Of a DNA stretch of 64,000 nt, positions 18,256-25,896 are shown piece after piece. The notes beneath the pieces are model-generated. The model did no database searches. It was not told where the DNA came from and saw only the letters and a program-made list of their open reading frames with translations. Position 1 is the first letter of the stretch. Every line of letters starts with the position of its first letter. Both the position numbers and the translations under genes were made by a program. The DNA comes from Ruminococcus sp. JC304 (lineage in GTDB: Bacteria > Bacillota > Clostridia > Lachnospirales > Lachnospiraceae), in assembly GCA_000285855.2 (NCBI GenBank), contig HE978651.1, forward strand, positions 3,190,803 through 3,254,802. The letters run 5' to 3'.

Positions 18256-20162
18256 ACTTCTTCTCCATTAAACCCAACAAATAAATATTCTTGTACTTTA
18301 TTTCTATTTGTCTTAGCATGTTTTTGATTTCCAAAAGAATATGTGTAATCTATCGGCACCACTTCCACATGTTCCTTATATTTCGACATAAGTGCAACCA
18401 TTTCATCTTGTGTTGGTTGACTGTTTGAGGAATAAGATACAATCAAAATACTATTCGAAAACTTTTTAAACAACTTATCAAATGCATCTGCAGCACCTTT
18501 TCTAGTTGAAAACGGTGTAGGATATGATTTAAATTTCTTTGTTATCGTATTTTCCTGTATTTCTACACCTTTCCAATCTCGTGCCAACCCTTCAACAAAA
18601 TGATATCTACGAACATACTCATTGTCTGACAATGGAGAATAATACGGTGGATCAATATATACTAAATCCGGATGTTTAATTTTTACTTCCATTGCATCTC
18701 CATGTTTAGATTTATTTTCACATCCATTATCAAAAATTGCATTATTGATACTTTCCACCGCTTCTAGAAATTGCTGTTCTAAAGATTTCTGCAAATCCTT
18801 TCTTCCATCATTATATCGATCTCCGGTATATGTAAAAATTCCTCTCGGTCTTTTCTTCGTACAGGCTCTAATCAACGCTGTCATTGCAATTGCTTTCTTA
18901 TATTGATCTCTAATACCAGCGATATTAGTTCTTAAAATATCTATTAGCTTATTCTCTTCATCCTTATAATACAGACCTTGAAAGGTCTCTTCTACAAAAT
19001 GATCAGACTCTTTTTTTTCAATTAATAACTTTCTTGCCTCGTCCAATGGTAATACAACATTATTATTTTCCACCATTGCTTTAGTAAAGGTTGCTGACAT
19101 TGCCATATAATCATTGCTAATCACAGTTTTTCCCTGCGTCTTAAACATATAGCCAACAATTCCAGATCCAGAAAACAAATCTACTACCGTATCAAAATCA
19201 AATTGTGAAGCCACCGCCCAAATTTGTGGTAATAATTTGCTTTTTGAACCCATATATCTAGTTGCCGGATATTTCATTACCTGTTCAGGCAAAGGTTTCG
19301 GAACTATTTTTAACATAGTTTTCTGTTTTGGCAAAATATCTACTATAATATCTTCGCCTTTCCGTTTACTACCATTACAAGAGATATACCTTTTTGTCTG
19401 AATAACCTCAATCTTATAATCAGCATACAATTCATGAACCAATGGATGATTGGAATTTGTCAATATTACATGGCATCCTAACTCCTGTAATCTTTTGACT
19501 TCCTTCGCCAATTCTATATGATCTTCTTCATAAAATTGTTCTTTCGTATACCGCTTAAAATCCGAATATTCTGATATGGGTAAATACGGAGGATCTAAAA
19601 AGACAAAATCTCCTGGTTCTGCATATTCTTTCAATACTGAAAGATAATCTCCGCATGTTATAGTTGCTTTTTTTAACACTTCTGAAGCAGCGTATAAAGC
19701 TTCTTCATCGCAAAAATTAGGAGATTTATATTTACCAAAAGGAACATTAAATTGACCTTTCTTATTAACACGATACAATCCGTTAAAACATGTCTTATTC
19801 AAATAAAGAGTTCTTGCTGCAGCTTCTTCCTTTTTTAATTTAAGCCAATCTAATGAACGTACTTCATAAAAATCTTCTTTTGTATTTTTATATTTTTTCA
19901 AGTATGAAATAACAACTTCTACATTATCCGCAACCTGCCGATACATATTGATCAGTTCTGGATTACTATCTGCAATTATTGCTTTATCCGGGTTTAATGC
20001 AAAAAACAACGCACCACCGCCAATAAATGGCTCTATGTACTTTCCATATTTTCGAGGAATCTTAGGCATGATATCACCTAACATCTGAGTTTTTCCACCA
20101 GCCCATTTCATGATTGGCTTTGCCTGTATCTGTTTTTCTTTCTTTAAAACTTGTTCCATCAC
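18240..20162 (-). CDS. Two-domain DNA adenine methylase (fused D12-class MTases)
   Basis: 640 aa with two complete Dam/DpnM-like (MethyltransfD12) domains. Domain 1: AGGKTQML at 21-28, SAM motif YIEPFIGGGALFF at 42-54, catalytic DPPY at 190-193. Domain 2: RYMGSKSKLL at 302-311, VVDLFSGSGIVGY at 326-338, DPPY at 504-507. A duplicated MTase is the known FokI-type solution for an asymmetric type IIS site, each half methylating one strand, which fits the AlwI-like endonuclease downstream. Its ATG overlaps the controller stop by 4 nt. Confidence 0.92.
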   Translation of the reverse strand: MMEQVLKKEKQIQAKPIMKWAGGKTQMLGDIMPKIPRKYGKYIEPFIGGGALFFALNPDKAIIADSNPELINMYRQVADNVEVVISYLKKYKNTKEDFYEVRSLDWLKLKKEEAAARTLYLNKTCFNGLYRVNKKGQFNVPFGKYKSPNFCDEEALYAASEVLKKATITCGDYLSVLKEYAEPGDFVFLDPPYLPISEYSDFKRYTKEQFYEEDHIELAKEVKRLQELGCHVILTNSNHPLVHELYADYKIEVIQTKRYISCNGSKRKGEDIIVDILPKQKTMLKIVPKPLPEQVMKYPATRYMGSKSKLLPQIWAVASQFDFDTVVDLFSGSGIVGYMFKTQGKTVISNDYMAMSATFTKAMVENNNVVLPLDEARKLLIEKKESDHFVEETFQGLYYKDEENKLIDILRTNIAGIRDQYKKAIAMTALIRACTKKRPRGIFTYTGDRYNDGRKDLQKSLEQQFLEAVESINNAIFDNGCENKSKHGDAMEVKIKHPDLVYIDPPYYSPLSDNEYVRRYHFVEGLARDWKGVEIQENTITKKFKSYPTPFSTRKGAADAFDKLFKKFSNSILIVSYSSNSQPTQDEMVALMSKYKEHVEVVPIDYTYSFGNQKHAKTNRNKVQEYLFVGFNGEEVWKKK

Positions 20163-20377
20163 GCCTTTTCCCCTTCAATCTCTATTATTTCCATTATATC
20201 ACTGATATCGCATTTTAAAGCAGTGCAAATTTTTACCAGCACATCTGTAGTAACATTTTCATTTTTTCCAAGTTTTGCTACTGAAGCATGACTAATACCT
20301 GCAGCCGCACATAAATCCTTCTTTTTCATATCTCTGTCAATAAGTAATTTCCACAATTTTTTATAACTAACTGCCAT
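20159..20377 (-). CDS. Xre-family controller (C) protein of the restriction system
   Basis: 72 aa, a single helix-turn-helix domain (KKKDLCAAAGISHASVAKLG, about 18-37) with the short length of Cro/C regulators. It sits directly before the methylase with a 4-nt overlap. Restriction C proteins bind their own promoter to delay endonuclease expression until host DNA is methylated, and that role is inferred here from size and position. RBS GAGG lies 8 nt before ATG. Confidence 0.85.
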   Translation of the reverse strand: MAVSYKKLWKLLIDRDMKKKDLCAAAGISHASVAKLGKNENVTTDVLVKICTALKCDISDIMEIIEIEGEKA

Positions 20378-20421
20378 ATTTTAACCTCAAACTCATTTTT
20401 CTAAAATATTGCTATGTTGTT

Positions 20422-20450
20422 ATTCTATCATGCGACTTCAGCAGTATCAA
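20422..20450 (-). promoter_or_regulatory. Promoter of the C-M-R-AIPR-ATPase operon
   Basis: Minus-strand TTGATA (20450-20445), 17 nt, TAGAAT (20427-20422). An inverted repeat ATGCGA...TCGCAT (about 20468-20473 and 20430-20435) brackets the -35 region and could be the controller's operator. Confidence 0.6.
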
Positions 20451-20508
20451 CATTTATTTCAGCGATCGCATACTTTTGTGCAAACATTCGTTCTTATTTT
20501 CGATATAT

Positions 20509-21276
20509 TTATGATTTATAGTCGTCTGTTTTTTTCAATATAAAAATATACTCATGTGCCAACATTAAGAAGTTTCTTTCTTTTCCGTCCCAATAGTCAG
20601 CTGATCGACAATTATGCTGTTCTTTTATAACAATTTCCTTAAGTTTAAATCCTGCATTAACAAATTTCTGCATAGAATTCATTCCTAGCGGCAACACATA
20701 ACCTGCTCTCCGTATGTCTCCGATCATAAATGCACATATTCCCTGCTTCTTCAGCACTCTATATGCTTCTCTTGCGACTTGCTCCAATGCCTTCAAAAAT
20801 TCCTCATATTTTAAATGTGAAATATCTCCCGGAATTTTATTGCTATATCGTATAATATCTGCGTATGGCGGATGTGTACAGATAAGGTTTATGCTCTCAT
20901 CTTTTATAAATGATAATTCAGTTGCATTTCCTTGTTTTGTGAAAATTTTTGAACTTTCTTGACAAGTAAAATTAAGATTTGTGTTAGATAGTTTGATGGC
21001 TTCGGAATTTATATCAACACCAATAGCATTTCTTCCTAATAACTTTGCTTCTATCAATGTTGTACCGCTGCCCAAGAATTGATCTAGTATCCAATCATTT
21101 TTCTTTGAATAACGTAAAATAAGATTTCTGGGAATGTATGGGGACCAATTTCCTCGATATTTTCCCGAATGTGTAGCCCAACTTCCTCTTTCTGGAAAGG
21201 ACCATATTGTCGTGTCTTCCAATTTGAATTTTTCTGGTGCTTCTCTTATAAGAATCTCCCCTTTCTTTTTGCTCAT
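20509..21276 (-). CDS. DNA methyltransferase (N6_N4_Mtase/TRM11-like)
   Basis: 255 aa. SAM-binding motif LDQFLGSGTTLIEAKLLGRN at about 64-83 comes before the catalytic motif CTHPPYADIIRYS at about 133-145, and HPPY replaces DPPY/SPPY. This order and the N-terminal EDTTIWSFPERGSWATHSGKYRGNWSPY region resemble the TRM11-like DNA methylases. It lies upstream of the controller's promoter, in its own transcription unit. It may methylate one strand of the same site or belong to another specificity. Poor RBS before ATG 21276. Confidence 0.82.
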   Translation of the reverse strand: MSKKKGEILIREAPEKFKLEDTTIWSFPERGSWATHSGKYRGNWSPYIPRNLILRYSKKNDWILDQFLGSGTTLIEAKLLGRNAIGVDINSEAIKLSNTNLNFTCQESSKIFTKQGNATELSFIKDESINLICTHPPYADIIRYSNKIPGDISHLKYEEFLKALEQVAREAYRVLKKQGICAFMIGDIRRAGYVLPLGMNSMQKFVNAGFKLKEIVIKEQHNCRSADYWDGKERNFLMLAHEYIFILKKTDDYKS

Positions 21277-21365
21277 TATACTTCTGCCATATTTATTTGT
21301 CTATAAAAAATCTCCATTCAAATATTAAATATCGCTAAACATTTGAACAGAGATTTCTTATTCAT

Positions 21366-21478
21366 TACAAATATATAATTTCTTTCGACACAATTTCTTC
21401 TGCACAGGCTTTAATATTGTTCATTGCTCCATTTCATCTGATCCTGCATTTTCAGTTGTTCCGTCATCCCCTGTTTAA
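21366..21478 (-). pseudogene. TnpV C-terminal remnant
   Basis: Minus-strand translation gives GMTEQLKMQDQMKW, then after a frameshift IKACAEEIVSKEIIYL. This matches the end of the intact TnpV at 25511-25858 (VTEELKVQDQMKWVGLMN ... EEIILKNMVYV). Only about 38 codons remain. It lies at the right edge of the first repeat-bounded interval. Confidence 0.7.
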
Positions 21479-21495
21479 TATAATTTGGAAATTTT

Positions 21496-21513
21496 GTTAT
21501 CATTTTGTTATCA
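21496..21513. repeat. Tandem GTTATCA motif, right end of first interval
   Basis: GTTATCATTTTGTTATCA in the same orientation and with the same 11-bp period as at 12876. The flanks also match (GGAAATTTT here, GGAGAATTTT there). It is 83 nt from tuf repeat copy 2. Confidence 0.55.
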
Positions 21514-21596
21514 CAAACGATTGTCAAGCTACTCTCCCAACAACCGTTTTTCTATACTGTTCCTTATTCTTTTCCATTCTTTTATATATTTTCACA

Positions 21597-21752
21597 CAAC
21601 AGAAAAACCCCGGAAACCTTACGCTTCCGGGGTATCTTACGTTTGGACACAATGTACCTTGCGGTACTCTATATTTATATTAAGATGTTATGCTAAAATT
21701 ATTCGATAACTGTAGCAACACGTCCTGATCCCACAGTACGTCCACCTTCACG
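21597..21752 (-). repeat. tuf-3' direct repeat, copy 2 (internal junction)
   Basis: 156 bp with the tuf terminator and the last ~55 nt of tuf, more diverged than copy 1 (changes in the terminator loop, in the AT tract and one in the coding end), so probably from an older or different element. Homology ends at CACG (21752). It separates the two intervals. Confidence 0.92.
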
Positions 21753-21854
21753 TTTGTGAGGTTCTTAAAATCTCTTTATTTTCTGTGATTTTCGTGTCCA
21801 TATTGTCCTGTATTGCAGATTTTCCAAGTTATATTTTTATTCTCTTTACTTTTT

Positions 21855-21872
21855 AGTATCAAAATGGTATCA
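21855..21872. repeat. Tandem (A)GTATCA motif, left end of second interval
   Basis: AGTATCAAAATGGTATCA begins 102 nt inside copy 2, the same offset as the motif beside copy 1. It is directly followed by the toxin cassette. Confidence 0.55.
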
Positions 21873-21905
21873 CATCTCCATTTTTATGCACTGGCAACTT
21901 TCCGG

Positions 21906-21934
21906 TTGCGGATTCCTGTCCTGACTGTTATAAT
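21906..21934 (+). promoter_or_regulatory. Promoter of toxin mRNA, cassette 1
   Basis: TTGCGG, 17 nt, TATAAT on the plus strand. Transcription would start near 21941, leaving a leader of about 158 nt before the peptide ATG, long and structured as in type I toxin mRNAs. Confidence 0.75.
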
Positions 21935-22098
21935 CGAAACATGGGTGCTACCATAACGGTAGGCGGTTAGTCCTTCAACAGAGGGACTGTGGTCTACACT
22001 CCGTTACGGTCGGTGCTTAACGAGTGCCACCGGCACTCAGCACCCCTCTGATTACATAGAAACCCGAAAGGGAATCCACTGGAAAGGAGGGCTAAGCC

Positions 22099-22197
22099 AT
22101 GAGTATTGTTGATTTTATAGCAGTAGTGAGCTTCGGCTTAACCTGCTTTGGTCTTGGATATACCTTTGGCAAGGATAATACTAAACCACAAAAATAG
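22099..22197 (+). CDS. 32-aa hydrophobic peptide, putative type I toxin (holin-like), copy 1
   Basis: Reads MSIVDFIAVVSFGLTCFGLG, then a polar tail ending in Lys. One transmembrane helix (about 4-22) and a charged C terminus is the typical form of Fst/TxpA/BsrG-like membrane toxins. Strong RBS AAGGAGGG 8 nt before ATG. Translation is probably masked by the folded leader. A second copy with 27 of 32 identical residues occurs at 27136. It has no homology by eye to proteins of other function; the toxin role is inferred from peptide, leader, antisense promoter and shared terminator together. Confidence 0.75.
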   Translation: MSIVDFIAVVSFGLTCFGLGYTFGKDNTKPQK

Positions 22198-22314
22198 CCG
22201 CCCTGGTCTGGTAAACTAAGCGGCAATTTTTGTCAAAACATATATCGGACTAACCGTCTATCGGTAGTACTCTTTTTCTATAATCATATTAGCACGCATG
22301 TGCAGAAATGTCAA
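22190..22314 (-). ncRNA. Predicted antisense RNA (antitoxin), cassette 1
   Basis: Minus-strand promoter TTGACA (22314-22309), 17 nt, TAATAT (22291-22286). An RNA of about 85-90 nt would run to the shared terminator and overlap the 3' end of the toxin mRNA. Its 5' region (CTACCGATAGACGGTTAGTCC) closely resembles the 5' region of the toxin mRNA (CTACCATAACGGTAGGCGGTTAGTCC), an inverted repeat at the DNA level. The convergent layout recalls the Fst RNA I/RNA II pair. Confidence 0.65.
22197..22231. terminator. Bidirectional terminator shared by toxin mRNA and antisense RNA, cassette 1
   Basis: Stem GCCGC / GCGGC starting at the toxin's stop codon, followed by AATTTTT on the plus strand and TATTTTT on the minus strand. 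Both convergent transcripts can end here. Confidence 0.7.
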
Positions 22315-22402
22315 AAAATTTTTATTCTACTTTTTGAAGTTTTGACATATCCAATCCATGCCGGATCATCATCAGAATATCCCATTTTTAATTCTATGTA
22401 CA
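22311..22402 (-). pseudogene. Small fragment of an element-borne hypothetical ORF
   Basis: About 30 codons starting MYIELKMGYSDDDPAWIGYV. It looks like the N terminus of a small conserved ORF found in Clostridia mobile elements and stops soon after. The antisense-RNA promoter lies at its end. Little can be said of function. Confidence 0.3.
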
Positions 22403-22491
22403 TTAAATTGTTAATCATTCTTATTCTCTCCTGATTCCAAATTTTGCAACATCTCAACAAACTGGAAGCTGTAAACCTGATTGTTCCTAAA

Positions 22492-23652
22492 TTAACTGTG
22501 GCATACCATTGATAAACATATGCCATGCCTGTCATTTTTCGCACTAAGTTTCCATCCGTGCATTTCAACGATTTCTTTTGAGAGGGCAAGCCCTATTCCG
22601 CTGTTTCCGTTTTGTCCTGTATAAAAACGTTCAAACATATGGGAAAAATCCTCTGTGCTAAGTTCTCCTCCATCGTTCCAGATGGAAAGGACTTGATTTT
22701 TCCACGATATTTCGATTTGACTACACGCATATTTTACGGAATTAGTTATCAGGTTAGCAACAGCGTGTTCCAGCTTCTCCGGGTCTCCGTTGACATATCC
22801 TTCGTCCAGTTCTAACGATACTGAAAGGTTTCGCCTGTTCACAATTCCTTCAAGCGGCATCAAAATATCTTGAACCAGTGATGCCATTTCTATTGGTTCA
22901 CACTTTAATGGTTCCGTACCGCTTTCCATTTTTGATAAATACAGGATATCCTCAATAAGTTTACTCATACGCTCCGTCTGAGACACTATCATTCTGCCCG
23001 CTTGAGAATAATCGGTAATGACTCCCATTTCAATCTCCTCCGCATATCCGCAAATTGCCATAAGCGGGGTTTTTAATTCGTGAGATGTATTTTCAAAAAA
23101 GGTCTTCTGAGCTTTGTCATTTTGTTCAAGTTTTTTCCCGAGAAAATATCCAATGGCAGCACCGAGAGCGGCAATGACAAAAGCATCCAGCAAAACACCA
23201 AAACTGATTTCTTTTACGAGTTCTGGTTCGCCGGTAACATCCACATAAGCAAGTAATCTCTCATTGCTGTCTTCGTAATACTCTGTTCTGGCTTTCATAT
23301 AATAAGTTGCTTCGTTAATTTTTGCCCTTTGCATTTCATCAGACGGGTGTGTTTCATACCAGTCAATAAGTTTCTTCTCTTTGGGTGTCAGAATCTGATA
23401 TATGTCATCCCTGTTTTCTGAATCTGCCCCCATATATACAAGTGAGGCATAATATAAAGAGCCCGTATCATTTTCAGATTCGTAATTCAAATATTCGTCT
23501 GAATCCAAAGTAAAAACGTTTTTAATTGCATTCTCAGCTCTCAGCTCTATTTTTTTATTAAAAACTATGTTCAGAATCAACAGGCTAAAAAGCATGGCTG
23601 CCATAACGGCGGAACCTGTAAGTGTGGCAATTTTATAACGTGTCTTATTCAT
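22492..23652 (-). CDS. Sensor histidine kinase (HisKA type)
   Basis: 386 aa from ATG 23652. TM1 about 5-27, an extracellular segment of about 115 residues, TM2 about 147-168, then H-box NTSHELKTPLMAI near 190 and ATPase motifs (NLITNSVKYA, WNDGGEL, GNSGIGLALSKEI). It lacks a HAMP domain. The start overlaps the response-regulator stop by 8 nt; the longer frame to 23691 would begin inside the regulator. The signal is unknown; the secreted coiled-coil protein two genes upstream is a candidate partner. Confidence 0.9.
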   Translation of the reverse strand: MNKTRYKIATLTGSAVMAAMLFSLLILNIVFNKKIELRAENAIKNVFTLDSDEYLNYESENDTGSLYYASLVYMGADSENRDDIYQILTPKEKKLIDWYETHPSDEMQRAKINEATYYMKARTEYYEDSNERLLAYVDVTGEPELVKEISFGVLLDAFVIAALGAAIGYFLGKKLEQNDKAQKTFFENTSHELKTPLMAICGYAEEIEMGVITDYSQAGRMIVSQTERMSKLIEDILYLSKMESGTEPLKCEPIEMASLVQDILMPLEGIVNRRNLSVSLELDEGYVNGDPEKLEHAVANLITNSVKYACSQIEISWKNQVLSIWNDGGELSTEDFSHMFERFYTGQNGNSGIGLALSKEIVEMHGWKLSAKNDRHGICLSMVCHS

Positions 23653-24334
23653 TACAATCCTCCAGTTTATAGCCATAGCCCCAGACAGCACTAATGCGAA
23701 CTTTGCTGCCTGCGGTCTTCATTTTCTGCCTGACTCTTCTTACTGTCTCATCGACAACTCTGGTTTCTATCTCCGTAGAATCTATTCCCCATACTTTGTC
23801 GAGAATTTCATTCCGGGGAATTGCCGTTCCACCATGTTCCATAAGACATCCCAGAAGCGAAAATTCTGTCATAGTCAGACCAATATCATGCTCTTTCACA
23901 ATGGCATTATGCTTCTCCCATGAAAAACACACATCACCAAAGGAAATATCTGCCTTTACCGGTATATTCATTTCAACTCTTCGGAACAACGCATTTACCC
24001 GGACAACAAGAAGTGACGGCGAAAATGGCTTAATCAGATAGTCATCCCCTCCATACATAAATCCCTTCATATGGTCAGACTCTGAATCCTTTGCCGTCAA
24101 AATAATAATAGGAACTGATGATATTGTCCTTAACTTTTTACATATGGAAAGACCGTCTGAACCCGGCATCATAATATCAAGAATAACAAGATCACAGGGC
24201 TTCTCCTGAAAAGCAGAAAAGAGTGTATCACCATTCTTGTATGCTGTTACCTCATATCCGGCATTGGATAAAAATTCTGTGAGTATTTCTCGTATATCCT
24301 GTTCATCATCTGCCAAATAGATTTTTTTTGCCAT
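23645..24334 (-). CDS. OmpR-family response regulator
   Basis: 229 aa. Receiver domain 1-120 with acidic D9/D10/E11, phosphoacceptor D53 in VILDIMMPG and Lys in YLIKPFSP; winged-helix DNA-binding domain about 130-227 (RRVRQKM, WGYGYKL). It lies between the secreted protein and the kinase, probably one transcript. Target genes are unknown; autoregulation of the secreted protein is plausible. Confidence 0.93.
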   Translation of the reverse strand: MAKKIYLADDEQDIREILTEFLSNAGYEVTAYKNGDTLFSAFQEKPCDLVILDIMMPGSDGLSICKKLRTISSVPIIILTAKDSESDHMKGFMYGGDDYLIKPFSPSLLVVRVNALFRRVEMNIPVKADISFGDVCFSWEKHNAIVKEHDIGLTMTEFSLLGCLMEHGGTAIPRNEILDKVWGIDSTEIETRVVDETVRRVRQKMKTAGSKVRISAVWGYGYKLEDCNE

Positions 24335-24403
24335 ATCTTTAATCCCACATGAGGGGAGTCCCTCAGAAATTCCGTGAGATTCCCCATATTATATCTTTCA
24401 AAA

Positions 24404-25219
24404 TCAGTATGTCTGTATTTTAGTTCCACCTGCTTTCGCTTCAAGAGCGATTGCCTGTGCCTCCAAAGCATCAATCTCATCTGAATACTTCGCATAGCGA
24501 GAAGCAAATTCCTCATCAGAGAGGTTATCAGAGCCGTTATAAATATTGTCATAGATTGCATCAATTTTATTGTAAATACTGTTAAGCTGATTGACTTCAT
24601 CTTCGCTCAAATTTCCATAGCATCCCTCATACCAACCCGCTTTCTTTTCAAGCGTTTCAATCTGTGCGTTCAGTGATGTAATCTCGTCATCATACTTTGC
24701 ATAGCGGGCTTCGATCTCATCGTCTGAAAGATCATCGTCCGTCCACACTTCCGCATCAATTTCTTCGATTCTTTCATATGCTTTCTGAAGCTGTTCTGCT
24801 TCCTCTGCGGTGAGCTTGCCTGTATCGTACAGAGCATTATACCCATCCTCGGAATATTCATATTCCTCGTTGTCGATCCACCCGGTTTTTTTATCAAGCT
24901 CCTCAAGGCGATCCATGAGGGTATCGGTTTCATCCTGATACTGATCGTATCTGGCATAGATATCTTCATCAGAAAGACCATCTGCATCTTTCATTACCTC
25001 TTTGTCGATAGCGTCAAGTCGGTCATAAATGGAGTTAAACTCTTCAATCTCCTTCTGAGTGAGAGAACCATAATCTACATTTGTTTGTGTTACCTCTGAT
25101 GTAGTCACTGTCTCCTCCTGTGTCTCCTTCTGGGCAGCCATGGCAGGAATACCTGCGGATGTAGTCATTGCTGCTGCAAGTGCTATTACCATTCCTCTTT
25201 TGAATAATCTGTTCATCAT
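24404..25219 (-). CDS. Secreted coiled-coil protein with three ~62-residue repeats
   Basis: 271 aa from ATG 25219, chosen because AGGAGG lies 7 nt upstream (the frame is open to 25336). Signal peptide 1-29 ending AMA/A. Three acidic helical repeats at about 53-114, 136-196 and 204-266, each with the core LSDEDIYARYDQY and ending KKTGW or a variant. No lipobox or sortase signal. First gene of a secreted protein-regulator-kinase operon on the second interval. Family not recognised; an extracellular or wall-associated ligand-binding or signalling role is a guess. Confidence 0.8.
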   Translation of the reverse strand: MMNRLFKRGMVIALAAAMTTSAGIPAMAAQKETQEETVTTSEVTQTNVDYGSLTQKEIEEFNSIYDRLDAIDKEVMKDADGLSDEDIYARYDQYQDETDTLMDRLEELDKKTGWIDNEEYEYSEDGYNALYDTGKLTAEEAEQLQKAYERIEEIDAEVWTDDDLSDDEIEARYAKYDDEITSLNAQIETLEKKAGWYEGCYGNLSEDEVNQLNSIYNKIDAIYDNIYNGSDNLSDEEFASRYAKYSDEIDALEAQAIALEAKAGGTKIQTY

Positions 25220-25510
25220 TTTAGTACCTCCTGATTTTTTATTTACCGGTTGTTCGGTATGGCTAAAGTATAGCTCAGGCAAATGTAAAAATATCCTTAG
25301 AACAGTCATGAAAATGTCAAGAAAGTGTAACAGCACAAGATTTCCTATAAACCATATTTACTCTCGCCTCTTAAGGGTTACAATCTTTTTTCAAATACCC
25401 ACAATTTTTCTAAATCTGCAATTCCGATTTACCTTCACCTTATTTTACCATAGTGCTTTCTAAAGTGCTATTCTAATATATACAAAAGTGTAAAAGAGCG
25501 ATCTCTTCTC

Positions 25511-25858
25511 TCACACTCTCACATATACCATGTTTTTCAATATAATCTCTTCTGCACTAGCTTTTATATTATTCATTAACCCAACCCACTTCATCTGATC
25601 CTGTACCTTTAATTCTTCAGTTACACCCTTTTTTTCTGCCATCTGTTTCATAAGCATTTCCACCTGTTCTCTGGCTTCCTGATCTGTCTGGTTCAGATGT
25701 TCATTCAGTTTTCCAGTCAATAACAGATACTGATACCTTGCTGATCTGTATTCTTTTAAGAACTGCTTTCGTAACATTCCATATTTTCCATATGTCGGTT
25801 CTGCTTCGTTCAAAACCAGATCCGGCAAATAGTAATCTCCATGCAACGCATAACTCAT
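25511..25858 (-). CDS. tnpV: TnpV family transposon-encoded protein
   Basis: 115 aa containing the TnpV block YGKYGMLRKQFLKEYRS, then LLLTGKLNEHLNQTDQEARE and VQDQMKWVGLMNNI. TnpV is an accessory protein of clostridial mobilisable/conjugative transposons of the Tn4451 type; its function is not established. The start is uncertain because the RBS is weak. It lies 38 nt after the end of the broken helicase gene. This is the only near-complete of three TnpV copies here. Confidence 0.8.
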   Translation of the reverse strand: MSYALHGDYYLPDLVLNEAEPTYGKYGMLRKQFLKEYRSARYQYLLLTGKLNEHLNQTDQEAREQVEMLMKQMAEKKGVTEELKVQDQMKWVGLMNNIKASAEEIILKNMVYVRV

Positions 25859-25896
25859 TCCGTTTTTCTCATACCCTGCAATGTTGCACCCTTAAT

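Noticed and set aside
24247-24600. 117-aa minus-strand frame
   Set aside because: Another frame of the secreted repeat protein and the response regulator; repeats in the DNA keep it open.
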